Source: Pseudomonas sp. CCI4.2 (lineage in GTDB: Bacteria > Pseudomonadota > Gammaproteobacteria > Pseudomonadales > Pseudomonadaceae). From it: 64,000 nucleotides of DNA. Where the stretch lies: contig NZ_CP133781.1 of assembly GCF_034350045.1 (NCBI RefSeq), positions 5,444,501 to 5,508,500 of the forward strand, in the 5' to 3' direction. The position numbers were made by a program, and so were the translations under genes. Every line of letters starts with the position of its first letter. The first letter of the stretch is position 1. Of the stretch, positions 18,870-27,914 are shown one piece after another. Under the pieces are notes generated by a model, which saw only the letters and a list, made by a program, of their open reading frames with translations, was not told the DNA's origin and did no database searches.

Positions 18870-19241
18870 ATGGACAATTCCTCCAGTAACAATAAAGGCG
18901 TACACCTCTACGGTATCAAAGCCTGCGACACCATGAAAAAGGCCCGCACCTGGCTTGATGAAAATGCCGTGAGTTACGACTTCCATGACTACAAAACGGT
19001 CGGCATCGACCGTCAGCACCTGACTCAATGGTGTGATGAACATGGCTGGCAAGTGGTTTTAAACCGGGCAGGAACGACCTTTCGCAAACTCGACGACGGA
19101 CAAAAAGCCGATCTCGATCAAGCCAAGGCAATCGAACTGATGCTCGCACAACCGTCAATGATCAAGCGCCCGGTGCTCGATATTGGCGGTAAAACCCTGG
19201 TTGGCTTTAAGCCCGATGTGTACGAGGCGGCCTTCAAGTAA
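18870..19241 (+). CDS. Spx/ArsC-family (YffB-like) thioredoxin-fold protein
   Basis: The 123-residue protein belongs to the ArsC/Spx family of thioredoxin-fold proteins. It has the motif YGIKACDTMKKARTWL (one conserved cysteine), followed by FHDYKTVGI and RAGTTFRKL, and ends KRPVLDIGGKTLVGF. It is the YffB-type paralogue found next to dapD in Pseudomonas and probably uses glutathione chemistry. A true arsenate reductase role is unlikely without ars neighbours. An upstream in-frame extension to 18765 would begin at the preceding terminator, so the ATG at 18870 (GGGAA just upstream) is chosen. Confidence 0.88.
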   Translation: MDNSSSNNKGVHLYGIKACDTMKKARTWLDENAVSYDFHDYKTVGIDRQHLTQWCDEHGWQVVLNRAGTTFRKLDDGQKADLDQAKAIELMLAQPSMIKRPVLDIGGKTLVGFKPDVYEAAFK

Positions 19242-19288
19242 GCCAAAGCGCTGCTTGAGCCCCTTTCTTAATAGTTAGAGGTATTCAC

Positions 19289-20323
19289 ATGTCTACTACC
19301 CCGTTCAGCCTGGCCTTTGGTATCGGTACTCAAAACCGTAAAGGCGCATGGCTTGAAGTGTTTTACGCTCAGCCGTTGCTTAAGCCGTCTGCCGAATTGG
19401 TCGCTGCTATCGCACCCGCACTGGGTTACACCGGTGGCAATCAGGCCATCGCTTTCAACACCACTCAGGCTTCACAACTGGCTGAGTTGCTGAAAACGAT
19501 CGATCCGGGCCAAGCCGCCCTGCTGACCCGCCTGGCTGAAAGCCACAAGCCGCTGGTAGCCACCTTCTTGGCCGAAGACGCGGCATTGACCTCGACGCCT
19601 GAGGCTTACCTCAAGCTGCATTTGTTATCACACCGTTTGGTTAAGCCACACGGCCTGAACTTGGCGGGCGTTTTCCCGCTGCTGCCTAATGTTGCCTGGA
19701 CCAGTCAAGGCGCTGTCGACTTGGCCGAACTGGCTGAGCGTCAACTGGAAGCACGCCTCAAGGGCGAAATGCTGGAAGTGTTCTCGGTGGATAAATTCCC
19801 GAAAATGACCGACTACGTGGTGCCGAGCGGCGTGCGTATCGCTGACAGCGCACGAGTACGTCTGGGCGCTTACATCGGCGAAGGCACCACCGTGATGCAC
19901 GAAGGGTTCGTCAACTTCAACGGCGGCACCGAAGGCCCGGGCATGATCGAAGGTCGAGTCTCGGCCGGCGTCTTCGTCGGCAAGGGTTCCGACCTGGGTG
20001 GCGGTTGCTCGACCATGGGTACCTTGTCGGGTGGCGGCAACGTGGTGATCAAGGTCGGCGAAGGCTGCCTGATCGGCGCCAACTCGGGCATCGGCTTCCC
20101 GTTGGGCGATCGCAATACCGTTGAAGCAGGTCTGTACGTGACGGCCGGCACCAAGGTCGCGCTGCTTGATGACAAGAATCAGCTGGTGAAAGTGGTCAAG
20201 GCCCGTGAACTGTCGGGCCAGCCTGACCTGCTGTTCCGCCGCAACTCGCAAACCGGCGCGGTGGAATGCAAATCCCGCAAATCGGCCGTCGAGTTGAACG
20301 AATCGCTGCACGCTCACAACTGA
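19289..20323 (+). CDS. dapD: 2,3,4,5-tetrahydropyridine-2,6-dicarboxylate N-succinyltransferase
   Basis: DapD transfers succinyl from succinyl-CoA to tetrahydrodipicolinate in the diaminopimelate pathway, one step before DapC. The 344-residue protein is the long Pseudomonas-type form. It has an N-terminal domain and a left-handed beta-helix region (about 175-290) of hexapeptide repeats such as ADSARVRLGAYIGEGTTVM and SAGVFVGKGSDLGGG. AGAGGT stands before the ATG at 19289. It follows the ArsC-like gene by 47 bases, so the two are probably co-transcribed. Confidence 0.96.
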   Translation: MSTTPFSLAFGIGTQNRKGAWLEVFYAQPLLKPSAELVAAIAPALGYTGGNQAIAFNTTQASQLAELLKTIDPGQAALLTRLAESHKPLVATFLAEDAALTSTPEAYLKLHLLSHRLVKPHGLNLAGVFPLLPNVAWTSQGAVDLAELAERQLEARLKGEMLEVFSVDKFPKMTDYVVPSGVRIADSARVRLGAYIGEGTTVMHEGFVNFNGGTEGPGMIEGRVSAGVFVGKGSDLGGGCSTMGTLSGGGNVVIKVGEGCLIGANSGIGFPLGDRNTVEAGLYVTAGTKVALLDDKNQLVKVVKARELSGQPDLLFRRNSQTGAVECKSRKSAVELNESLHAHN

Positions 20324-20340
20324 TCTGATGCCGTATCCAA

Positions 20341-20368
20341 GGCCCACGCTGCACCTGCAGCGTTGGCC
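20341..20368. terminator. Intergenic hairpin after dapD
   Basis: GGCCCACGCTGC and GCAGCGTTGGCC can pair across a four-base loop, giving a 12-base-pair GC-rich stem with one mismatch. There is no T run, so it may be a weak or Rho-assisted terminator or a processing/stability hairpin between dapD and csdA. Confidence 0.45.
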
Positions 20369-20390
20369 CTGATCCATCGAGCTGAATACC

Positions 20391-21596
20391 ATGCTTCTGC
20401 CCTCCCCTTGGCGCGCTGATTTTCCAGCCATCGCCGCACTGCAACGGCAAGGCCAGACCTATCTGGACAACGCCGCTACAACGCAAAAACCCCAAGCGCT
20501 GCTCGACGCGCTAAACAATTACTACGCCAACGGCGCGGCCAATGTGCATCGCGCACAGCACCTGCCGGGGGCAAACGCCACTCAATTGTTTGAAAACAGC
20601 CGGCGCAACGTCGCCCAATGGCTTAACGCGGGCGATGACGCACAGATCATTTTTACCCACGGCACCACCTCGGCATTGAACCTGCTGGCGTATGGGCTTG
20701 AGCATCAATTTGAAACCGGCGATGAGATCGTAATCTCGGCGCTGGAGCATCACGCCAACCTGCTGCCTTGGCAGCAACTGGCACAGCGTCGCGGTATCGA
20801 ATTGATTGTTTTGCCCCTCGACGCCCACGGGCTGATTGATCTTCCTGTTGCTGCCACGCTGATCGGTCCACGTACCCGGGTATTGGCCGTCAGTCAGCTG
20901 TCCAACGTACTTGGCGCCTGGCAACCGCTGCCCGAGTTACTGAAGATGGCCAAGGCGCACGGCGCGCTGACGGTGGTCGATGGCGCACAAGGTGTAGTGC
21001 ACGGCCGACAAGACCTGCAGGCCCTGAGCTGCGATTTTTATGTCTTTTCCAGCCACAAACTCTACGGCCCGGACGGCGTCGGCGTGCTGTACGGCCGCAA
21101 TGAAGCTCTGGCGCAGTTACGTCATTGGCAGTTCGGCGGCGAAATGGTCCTGACCACTGACTACCACAGCGCAACGTTTCGCCCTGCGCCGCTGGGTTTT
21201 GAAGCGGGCACGCCACCGATAGCCGGGGTCATCGGCCTGGGCGCGACCCTCGACTATTTGAACAGCCTCGACCACGGCGCCGTGCTGGCCCATGAGGCCG
21301 CGCTGCACCGGTTATTGCGCGAGGGTTTGCGCAGCCGCGAGGGCGTGCGAGTGCTGGGAGATCCGCAATTGGCGTTGGTGAGCTTCGTGGTGGACGGGGT
21401 TCACAACGCCGATCTGGCTCACCTGTTGACCGAACAGGGCATTGCCGTGCGTGCCGGGCATCATTGCGCGATGCCGCTGATCAAGCACCTGGGGCTGACC
21501 GGTGCCTTACGCGCGTCTCTGGCGCTGTACAACGACTCCGACGACGTGCAGCGTTTTTTCCATGGGCTGGACCAAGCGCTGGAGTTGCTGCGATGA
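20391..21596 (+). CDS. csdA: Cysteine desulfurase, CsdA/SufS-type
   Basis: This PLP enzyme takes sulfur from cysteine and passes it to a SufE-like partner. The 401-residue group II desulfurase has the PLP lysine K223 in SSHKLYGPDG and the active-site cysteine C359 in RAGHHCAMPL, plus GTTSALNLLA and EHHANLLPW. The SufE-family gene follows directly with a four-base overlap. A TcdA gene ends against it from the other side, which fits the Csd system rather than Suf. Confidence 0.93.
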   Translation: MLLPSPWRADFPAIAALQRQGQTYLDNAATTQKPQALLDALNNYYANGAANVHRAQHLPGANATQLFENSRRNVAQWLNAGDDAQIIFTHGTTSALNLLAYGLEHQFETGDEIVISALEHHANLLPWQQLAQRRGIELIVLPLDAHGLIDLPVAATLIGPRTRVLAVSQLSNVLGAWQPLPELLKMAKAHGALTVVDGAQGVVHGRQDLQALSCDFYVFSSHKLYGPDGVGVLYGRNEALAQLRHWQFGGEMVLTTDYHSATFRPAPLGFEAGTPPIAGVIGLGATLDYLNSLDHGAVLAHEAALHRLLREGLRSREGVRVLGDPQLALVSFVVDGVHNADLAHLLTEQGIAVRAGHHCAMPLIKHLGLTGALRASLALYNDSDDVQRFFHGLDQALELLR

Positions 21597-22006
21597 AGTT
21601 GCCGCCTGATGCCCAGCTGGCTTTGGATACTTTCAATCAGCCACAAAGCTGGGAGCAGCGTGCGCGGCTATTGATGCAATGGGGTGAACGCTTGCCCGCG
21701 TTGAGCGACGACGAAAAAACCGAAGCGCACCGGGTACACGGCTGTGAAAGCCAGGTCTGGCTGCTGGGCAATTTCGAGCAGGGGGCGTGGCAATTTCGTG
21801 CCGCCAGTGACGCGCGCTTGATTCGAGGCTTGGTGGCGCTGCTGTTGGCGCGGGTCAATGGCCTGTCAGCAGAGGATATGCAGCAGGTTGATCCAGCGGA
21901 TTGGTTCAAGCAATTGGGACTTAGCCGTCACTTGTCACCGTCACGCAGCAACGGCTTGAACGCGGTATTACAGCGGATGCGTCAGTTGGCTTCCGGCACG
22001 ACCTGA
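21593..22006 (+). CDS. csdE: SufE/CsdE-family sulfur acceptor
   Basis: CsdE accepts persulfide sulfur from CsdA and boosts its activity. The 137-residue protein has the acceptor cysteine C51 in HRVHGCESQVWL and the family region ARLIRGLVALLL (DARLIRGL here). The reading frame extends upstream into csdA, but the ATG at 21593 overlaps the csdA stop (ATGA) and gives the normal size. The last 25 bases overlap the 3' end of tcdA on the opposite strand. Confidence 0.92.
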   Translation: MKLPPDAQLALDTFNQPQSWEQRARLLMQWGERLPALSDDEKTEAHRVHGCESQVWLLGNFEQGAWQFRAASDARLIRGLVALLLARVNGLSAEDMQQVDPADWFKQLGLSRHLSPSRSNGLNAVLQRMRQLASGTT

Positions 22007-22812
22007 ATCGGCTTTATCCGTTCAGACGGGCGTCTTACACCGGCAACAATCTTGTCCACTGCTTTGGTCGCCGCGACCATACCGAACGTCGCCGTAACCA
22101 TCATCACCGCGCCGAACCCACCCGAGCAGTCGAGCTTCACGCCGTCGCCGACGAAGCTTTTTTGCAGGCAGATGCTGCCGTCGGGTTTCGGATAACGCAG
22201 CTGCTCGGTAGAGAACACGCACGGCACGCTGTAGTGGCGGGTCATGGTCCGCGAGAAACCGTAATCCCGGCGCAGGGTCGAGCGCACTTTGGATGCCAAC
22301 GGATCGTTGAAGGTGCGGTTGAGGTCGCAGACCTGGATCAGCGTCGGGTCTATCTGCCCGCCCGCACCGCCCGTGGTAATGATCTGAATCTTGCGGCGTT
22401 TGCACCAAGCGATGAGCGCGGCCTTCGCGTTAACGCTGTCGATGCAATCGAGCACGCAATCGATGTTCGGCGTGATGTACTCGGCCATGGTCTCGCGGGT
22501 GACGAAATCACTGACGGCATGGACGACGCAATCCGGGTTGATTGCACGCAGGCGCTCGGCCATGACCTCAACCTTGTCCCGGCCGATCGTGCCTTCCAGT
22601 GCGTGCAACTGGCGGTTGCTGTTGCTCAGGCACACGTCGTCCATATCGAACAAAGAGATTTCGCCGACGCCGCAGCGGGCAATCGCTTCTGCCGCCCACG
22701 AACCGACCCCGCCGACACCAACGATTGCCACATGGGCAGCACGCAACCGGCTCAGGCCTTCAATGCCATACAGACGGGCGACGCCAGCAAACCGCGGATC
22801 TTCTGTGTTCAT
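21982..22812 (-). CDS. tcdA: tRNA threonylcarbamoyladenosine dehydratase
   Basis: TcdA (CsdL) is an E1-like ATP-dependent enzyme that cyclises t6A37 of tRNA to ct6A. The 276-residue protein has the nucleotide-binding motif VGVGGVGSWAAEAIARCG, the FDMDDVCLSNSNRQ segment and DCIDSVNAKAALI. In E. coli the CsdA-CsdE pair supports this protein, and here the three genes are adjacent and convergent. Two candidate starts are six bases apart; 22812 has the better distance to GGGG, while 22818 would add two residues. tsaB, needed to make t6A, is at 40.7 kb. Confidence 0.93.
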   Translation of the reverse strand: MNTEDPRFAGVARLYGIEGLSRLRAAHVAIVGVGGVGSWAAEAIARCGVGEISLFDMDDVCLSNSNRQLHALEGTIGRDKVEVMAERLRAINPDCVVHAVSDFVTRETMAEYITPNIDCVLDCIDSVNAKAALIAWCKRRKIQIITTGGAGGQIDPTLIQVCDLNRTFNDPLASKVRSTLRRDYGFSRTMTRHYSVPCVFSTEQLRYPKPDGSICLQKSFVGDGVKLDCSGGFGAVMMVTATFGMVAATKAVDKIVAGVRRPSERIKPIQVVPEAN

Positions 22813-22913
22813 GACCATAACCCCAAAAACCGGCGCGCATTATAGGGCGGCTTACCGGTGAGAGCATCTTTATCCGGATAAACCGCAATCTCTAACCGCG
22901 CCGCACGCTGCAC

Positions 22914-22986
22914 AAGCCAACTTGTTAGCTAGGCATCGTGCCTGACGCACCGCAGCGCTGCTTCTCGCCAACAAGTTGGGTCCTAC
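22914..22986. repeat. Degenerate REPIN, family B
   Basis: A left arm AGCCAACTTGTTAGCTAGGC and an inverted right arm TTCTCGCCAACAAGTTGGG followed by TCCTAC resemble the family B units at 25.8, 37.7 and 48.5 kb, but the left arm has decayed. It lies in the divergent tcdA-ndvB intergenic region, within about 200 bases of both starts. Confidence 0.6.
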
Positions 22987-23092
22987 CGATCCGTCCTCCA
23001 GCCGAAATTCGCGAAGACGCGCGCCCCCCTCCCCTGCTTTAATAGCGACAACACACCTAGTTACATAGCAATCTTTGGAATTAGACGTATTT

Positions 23093-25681
23093 ATGTCATC
23101 GCGTAAATTTGGACTCAACTTGGTGGTTGTCGTGGCGATTGCCGCGCTGTTCACCGGTTTCTGGGCGCTAATCAACCGCCCGGTCAACGCCCCCGACTGG
23201 CCCGAGCAGATTTCAGGCTTTTCTTACTCTCCCTTCCGACCGGGGCAAAATCCGCAGGAAGGCATCTACCCGACCGACGACGAAATGCGTCAGGACCTGG
23301 AGTTGATCAGTAAGCAAACCGACAGTATCCGCACCTACTCGGTGGACGGTTCCCTGGGAGATATTCCGAAGCTGGCCGAAGAGTTTGGCCTGCGCGTGAC
23401 CCTGGGCATCTGGATCAGCCCTGACCAAGAGCGCAACGAGCGTGAAATTACCCGGGCCATCGAACTGGCGAACACCACGCGCAGTGTCGTTCGAGTGGTA
23501 GTGGGCAACGAAGCGCTGTTCCGCCGTGAAATCACCGTCAAACAACTCAGTGTCCTGCTGGACCGGGTTCGTGCGGCGGTAAAAGTGCCGGTGACAACCT
23601 CCGAACAGTGGCACATCTGGGAGAAATACCCTGAGCTGGCCAAGCACGTTGACTTGATCGCTGCACACATTCTGCCGTATTGGGAATTTATCCCGGTGGA
23701 CAAGGCCGGTCAGTTCGTCCTCGACCGCGCTCGCGAACTAAAAAAAATGTTCCCGAAAAAACCGCTGTTGCTTTCGGAGGTTGGCTGGCCGAGCAATGGC
23801 CGTATGCGCGGCGGTGCTGATGCGACCCAGTCGGATCAAGCCATTTACCTGCGTACGCTGGTCAACAAGCTGAACCGTCAGGGCTACAACTACTTCGTGA
23901 TCGAAGCCTTTGATCAGCCGTGGAAAGCCAGTGACGAAGGTTCGGTGGGCGCGTATTGGGGCGTGTACAACGCCGACCGCCAGCAGAAATTCAATTTCAC
24001 CGGGCCCATCGTCGCCATCCCGCAGTGGCGAGTCCTGGCCATCGGATCGGGGGTCTTGGCCCTGCTGTCGCTGGCGTTGCTGCTGATCGACGGCTCGGCG
24101 TTGCGCCAACGCGGCCGCACCTTCCTGACGTTCACCGCTTTCCTTTGCGGTTCGGTGCTGGTGTGGATCGGTTACGACTACAGCCAGCAATACAGCACCT
24201 GGTTCAGCCTGACGGTTGGGTTCTTGCTGGCCCTCGGCGCACTGGGCGTGTTCATCGTATTGATGGCCGAAGCGCATGAGCTGGCCGAAGCAGTCTGGAC
24301 CCACAAGCGCCGCCGTGAATTCCTGCCCGTGGAGATCGACAACGCGTACCGACCAAAAGTCTCGGTGCATGTGCCTTGCTACAACGAGCCACCCGAGATG
24401 GTCAAGCAGACCCTCAACGCGCTGGCGGCCCTCGATTATCCGGATTTCGAAGTCCTGCTCATCGACAACAACACCAAAGACCCTGCGGTCTGGGAACCGG
24501 TCAAGGCGCATTGCGAACTGCTCGGCCCACGCTTCAAGTTCTTCCACGTCGCCCCGCTGGCAGGCTTCAAAGGCGGCGCGCTGAACTACTTGATTCCGCA
24601 CACCGCGCCGGACGCTGAAGTCATTGCCGTGATCGACTCCGACTACTGCGTTGATCGCAACTGGCTCAAGCACATGGTGCCGCACTTCGCCGATCCGAAA
24701 ATCGCCGTGGTGCAGTCGCCGCAGGACTACCGCGACCAGAACGAAAGTACCTTCAAGAAGCTTTGCTACTCGGAATACAAAGGCTTCTTCCATATCGGCA
24801 TGATCACCCGTAACGACCGCGACGCGATCATCCAGCACGGCACTATGACCATGACCCGTCGCTCGGTGCTCGAGGAGCTTGGCTGGGCCGATTGGTGCAT
24901 CTGTGAAGACGCCGAACTGGGTCTGCGGGTGTTCGAAAAGGGTCTTTCTGCGGCCTATGCCCATAACAGCTACGGCAAGGGCCTGATGCCGGACACGTTC
25001 ATTGACTTCAAGAAACAACGTTTCCGTTGGGCCTATGGCGCGATTCAAATCATCAAGCGCCACACGTCGAGCCTGCTGCGCGGCAAAGACACGCAACTGA
25101 CTCGCGGTCAGCGTTATCACTTCCTCGCGGGCTGGTTACCGTGGGTGGCTGATGGCATGAACATCTTCTTCACCTTCGGCGCCCTGCTCTGGTCGGGCGC
25201 GATGATCATCGTGCCGCAACGGGTCGATCCGCCGCTGCTGATCTTCGCGATTCCGCCATTGGCACTCTTCGTGTTCAAGGTCGGCAAGATCATCTTCCTG
25301 TACCGCCGCGCTGTGGGGGTCAACCTCAAGGATGCGTTTGCCGCTGCGTTGGCCGGGCTGGCGTTGTCCCACACCATCGCCAAAGCGGTCTTGTACGGAT
25401 TTTTCACTACCAGCATTCCGTTCTTCCGTACACCGAAGAACGTCGACAGCCACGGCATGTGGGTCGCCATTTCCGAAGCTCGGGAAGAACTGTTCATCAT
25501 GCTGCTGTTGTGGGGCGCTGCGTTGGGCATCTGCCTGGTGCAGGGTCTGCCAAGCGCTGATATGCGTTTTTGGGTGACCATGCTCTTGGTGCAATCGCTG
25601 CCGTATCTGGCCGCGTTGATCATGGCCTTCCTCTCCTCCCTGCCTAAACCGACGCATGTGGTAGAGCCGACCCCGGCCTGA
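23093..25681 (+). CDS. ndvB: NdvB-type beta-glucan synthase (GH17-like domain fused to GT2)
   Basis: The protein makes periplasmic beta-1,3-type glucans, linked in P. aeruginosa to biofilm-specific antibiotic tolerance. The 862-residue chain has an N-terminal membrane anchor (about 10-30). A GH17-like domain follows (about 45-310) with likely acid/base E140 in VVGNEALF and nucleophile E229 in LLSEVGWPS. Then come several membrane helices (about 315-400), a GT2 domain with HVPCYNEPPEM, and QRFRW (Q642-W646), then more C-terminal helices. The next genes are dapE and rlmA, as in P. aeruginosa. The frame opens at a TTG at 23075, but ATG 23093 is preferred. Confidence 0.9.
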   Translation: MSSRKFGLNLVVVVAIAALFTGFWALINRPVNAPDWPEQISGFSYSPFRPGQNPQEGIYPTDDEMRQDLELISKQTDSIRTYSVDGSLGDIPKLAEEFGLRVTLGIWISPDQERNEREITRAIELANTTRSVVRVVVGNEALFRREITVKQLSVLLDRVRAAVKVPVTTSEQWHIWEKYPELAKHVDLIAAHILPYWEFIPVDKAGQFVLDRARELKKMFPKKPLLLSEVGWPSNGRMRGGADATQSDQAIYLRTLVNKLNRQGYNYFVIEAFDQPWKASDEGSVGAYWGVYNADRQQKFNFTGPIVAIPQWRVLAIGSGVLALLSLALLLIDGSALRQRGRTFLTFTAFLCGSVLVWIGYDYSQQYSTWFSLTVGFLLALGALGVFIVLMAEAHELAEAVWTHKRRREFLPVEIDNAYRPKVSVHVPCYNEPPEMVKQTLNALAALDYPDFEVLLIDNNTKDPAVWEPVKAHCELLGPRFKFFHVAPLAGFKGGALNYLIPHTAPDAEVIAVIDSDYCVDRNWLKHMVPHFADPKIAVVQSPQDYRDQNESTFKKLCYSEYKGFFHIGMITRNDRDAIIQHGTMTMTRRSVLEELGWADWCICEDAELGLRVFEKGLSAAYAHNSYGKGLMPDTFIDFKKQRFRWAYGAIQIIKRHTSSLLRGKDTQLTRGQRYHFLAGWLPWVADGMNIFFTFGALLWSGAMIIVPQRVDPPLLIFAIPPLALFVFKVGKIIFLYRRAVGVNLKDAFAAALAGLALSHTIAKAVLYGFFTTSIPFFRTPKNVDSHGMWVAISEAREELFIMLLLWGAALGICLVQGLPSADMRFWVTMLLVQSLPYLAALIMAFLSSLPKPTHVVEPTPA

Positions 25682-25700
25682 GATTAATACAGACGGCATT

Positions 25701-25727
25701 AAACGGCGGCCTTCGGGTCGCCGTTTT
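25701..25727 (+). terminator. Rho-independent terminator after ndvB
   Basis: AAACGGCG and CGCCGTTTT pair around a loop containing CTTCGG, 20 bases after the ndvB stop, with a short T-rich tail. It separates ndvB from dapE. Confidence 0.8.
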
Positions 25728-25766
25728 GCTTTAAGCTATGCGCCTTTTCAGCACCTAAACAAACCT

Positions 25767-25844
25767 TGTAGGTGCCAACTCGTTGGCGAGAGGCTTGACG
25801 CGGTCAGCCCGGCACGACGCCTCGCCAACGAGTTCGCTCCTACA
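25767..25844. repeat. REPIN, family B (CCAACTCGTTGG core)
   Basis: TGTAGGTGCCAACTCGTTGG plus CGAG at the left is mirrored by CTCGCCAACGAGTTCGCTCC plus TACA at the right. Each arm is itself palindromic at its core. The element sits between the ndvB terminator and dapE, ending only 31 bases before the dapE ATG. Confidence 0.85.
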
Positions 25845-25875
25845 GGGTTATTGCGCTTCAATCGGAGTTTTGTAC

Positions 25876-27027
25876 ATGACGGCCCCAGCCGAACTTTCGC
25901 CCACCCTTCAACTCGCCTGCGACTTGATCCGTCGTCCTTCGGTGACCCCGATCGATGCGGACTGCCAGGCCGTGATGATGCAGCGCTTGGGCAATGCCGG
26001 CTTCGCGCTGGAACCAATGCGCATTGAGGATGTGGATAACTTTTGGGCCGTTCACGGCAGTCAGGACGGCCCGGTATTGTGTTTCGCCGGACACACCGAC
26101 GTCGTCCCAACCGGCCCGGTAAAAGCCTGGCAAAACGATCCATTCAATGCCTTGATCGACGAAAACGGCATGCTCTGCGGCCGTGGCGCAGCCGACATGA
26201 AAGGCAGCCTGGCCTCCATGGTGGTGGCGGCGGAACGCTTTGTCGGCGAGCACCCGAACCATAAAGGCAAGGTCGCGTTCCTGATCACCAGTGACGAGGA
26301 AGGCCTAGCCCACCACGGCACCAAGGCAGTGGTCGAGCGGCTGGTGGCGCGCAAAGAGCGCATGGACTGGTGCATCGTTGGCGAACCGTCGAGTACCACG
26401 TTGGTCGGCGATGTGGTGAAAAACGGCCGTCGCGGTTCGTTGGGCGCCACGCTGACCGTCCGTGGGGTGCAGGGCCACGTTGCGTACCCGCATTTGGCGA
26501 AAAACCCGATTCATCTGGCGGCTCCGGCATTGGCCGAACTGGCAGCAGAGCACTGGGACAACGGCAATGCGTTCTTTCCGCCGACCAGTTTTCAAATCTC
26601 CAACCTGAACGCCGGCACCGGCGCGACCAACGTCATTCCTAGCGATCTGGTTGCAGTGTTCAACTTCCGCTTCTCCACCGAATCCACGGTTGAAGGTTTG
26701 CAGCAACGGGTTGCGGTCCTGCTCGACAAGCATGGCCTGGACTATCACGTGGAATGGGCGCTGTCCGGCCTTCCGTTTCTCACCGAACCGGGGGATCTGT
26801 TGGATGCGGTCTCGGCCAGCATCAAGGCCGTCACCGGTCGCGATACCAACGCCTCAACCAGCGGTGGCACCTCGGATGGACGCTTTATCGCGACCATGGG
26901 CACACAAGTAGTCGAACTGGGTCCGGTCAACGCCACGATTCATCAGGTCAATGAGCGCGTGTTGGCCGCCGACCTTGATGTGCTGACCGAGATCTACTTC
27001 CAGACGCTGGTCAAATTACTCGCATGA
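25876..27027 (+). CDS. dapE: Succinyl-diaminopimelate desuccinylase
   Basis: DapE is a di-zinc M20 peptidase-family amidohydrolase. It releases succinate to give LL-diaminopimelate for lysine and peptidoglycan. The 383-residue protein shows H73 and D75 in AGHTDVVPTG, D107 in GRGAADMKGS, and E141/E142 in SDEEG. The reading frame runs up to 25783 through a REPIN, so the ATG at 25876 is the real start. It overlaps rlmA by four bases. Confidence 0.95.
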   Translation: MTAPAELSPTLQLACDLIRRPSVTPIDADCQAVMMQRLGNAGFALEPMRIEDVDNFWAVHGSQDGPVLCFAGHTDVVPTGPVKAWQNDPFNALIDENGMLCGRGAADMKGSLASMVVAAERFVGEHPNHKGKVAFLITSDEEGLAHHGTKAVVERLVARKERMDWCIVGEPSSTTLVGDVVKNGRRGSLGATLTVRGVQGHVAYPHLAKNPIHLAAPALAELAAEHWDNGNAFFPPTSFQISNLNAGTGATNVIPSDLVAVFNFRFSTESTVEGLQQRVAVLLDKHGLDYHVEWALSGLPFLTEPGDLLDAVSASIKAVTGRDTNASTSGGTSDGRFIATMGTQVVELGPVNATIHQVNERVLAADLDVLTEIYFQTLVKLLA

Positions 27028-27863
27028 TGCTCACCTGCCCGATTTGCTCCGCCGCGCTTAGTGACGTCGATAACGGTGTCGTTTGCCCCGCTAGCCACCG
27101 CTTCGACCGCGCGCGTCAGGGTTATCTGAACCTGCTGCCGGTGCAGCATAAAAACAGCCGTGACCCTGGCGATAACCAAGCCATGGTCGAAGCCCGCCGC
27201 GATTTTCTCAACGCCGGGCATTACGCACCGGTGGCCAGACGATTGGCCGAGCTGGCGGCGCAACAGTTGCCGGCGCGCTGGTTGGACATCGGTTGCGGCG
27301 AGGGTTATTACACCGCGCAAATCGCCACGGCATTGCCCGAGGCCGACGGTTACGCGCTGGATATTTCCCGCGAAGCGGTCAAACGCGCCTGTCGCCGCGA
27401 TCCATCACTGACATGGTTGATCGCCAGCATGGCGCGGGTGCCATTGCCTGACGAGAGCTGCCAACTACTGATCAGCGTGTTCAGCCCATTGGACTGGAAT
27501 GAAGCCAAGCGCCTGCTGACACCGGGCGGCGGGTTGTTGCGGGTTGGCCCAACCAGCGGACATTTGATGGAGCTGCGCGAGCGGCTGTACGACCAAGTGC
27601 GCGATTACGCCGATGACAAGCATTTGGCCTTGATCCCGCAAGGCATGCAGTTGCAACACAGCGAAACCCTGGAATTCAAGCTGACGCTGGTGGACGGCCA
27701 ATCCCGCGCCAACCTGCTGGCAATGACCCCGCACGGCTGGCGAGCCAGTGCAGAACGTCGGGCCAATGTCATTGAGCAAGTGGCGCCGTTCGAAGTGACG
27801 GTCTCCATGCGCTACGATTATTTCGTGCTTGAGCCGTTAGCTCCCGTACACGCACCAAATTGA
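27024..27863 (+). CDS. rlmA: 23S rRNA (guanine-N1)-methyltransferase RlmA
   Basis: RlmA methylates a guanine in hairpin 35 of 23S rRNA (G745 in E. coli numbering). The 279-residue protein has an N-terminal zinc site with C5, C8, C21 and H25 (CPICSAALSD and VVCPASHRF). A SAM-binding domain with LDIGCGEGYYT follows. The start overlaps dapE as ATGATG, so either of two adjacent ATG codons could be used. The order ndvB-dapE-rlmA matches P. aeruginosa. Confidence 0.92.
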   Translation: MMLTCPICSAALSDVDNGVVCPASHRFDRARQGYLNLLPVQHKNSRDPGDNQAMVEARRDFLNAGHYAPVARRLAELAAQQLPARWLDIGCGEGYYTAQIATALPEADGYALDISREAVKRACRRDPSLTWLIASMARVPLPDESCQLLISVFSPLDWNEAKRLLTPGGGLLRVGPTSGHLMELRERLYDQVRDYADDKHLALIPQGMQLQHSETLEFKLTLVDGQSRANLLAMTPHGWRASAERRANVIEQVAPFEVTVSMRYDYFVLEPLAPVHAPN

Positions 27864-27914
27864 TACGACACCCTGAATCCGCGAATGGATTTTCCAATTT
27901 CTGACGAGGCATCC

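Noticed and set aside
18870..19241. Arsenate reductase role for the ArsC-family gene
   Set aside because: The sequence is of the YffB/Spx-like type and no arsenic genes are near; its place beside dapD is typical of the paralogue.
23738..25120. A 460-codon open frame on the minus strand inside ndvB
   Set aside because: It is antisense to a clear GT2/GH17 protein, has no family motifs and a composition typical of a mirrored high-GC gene.
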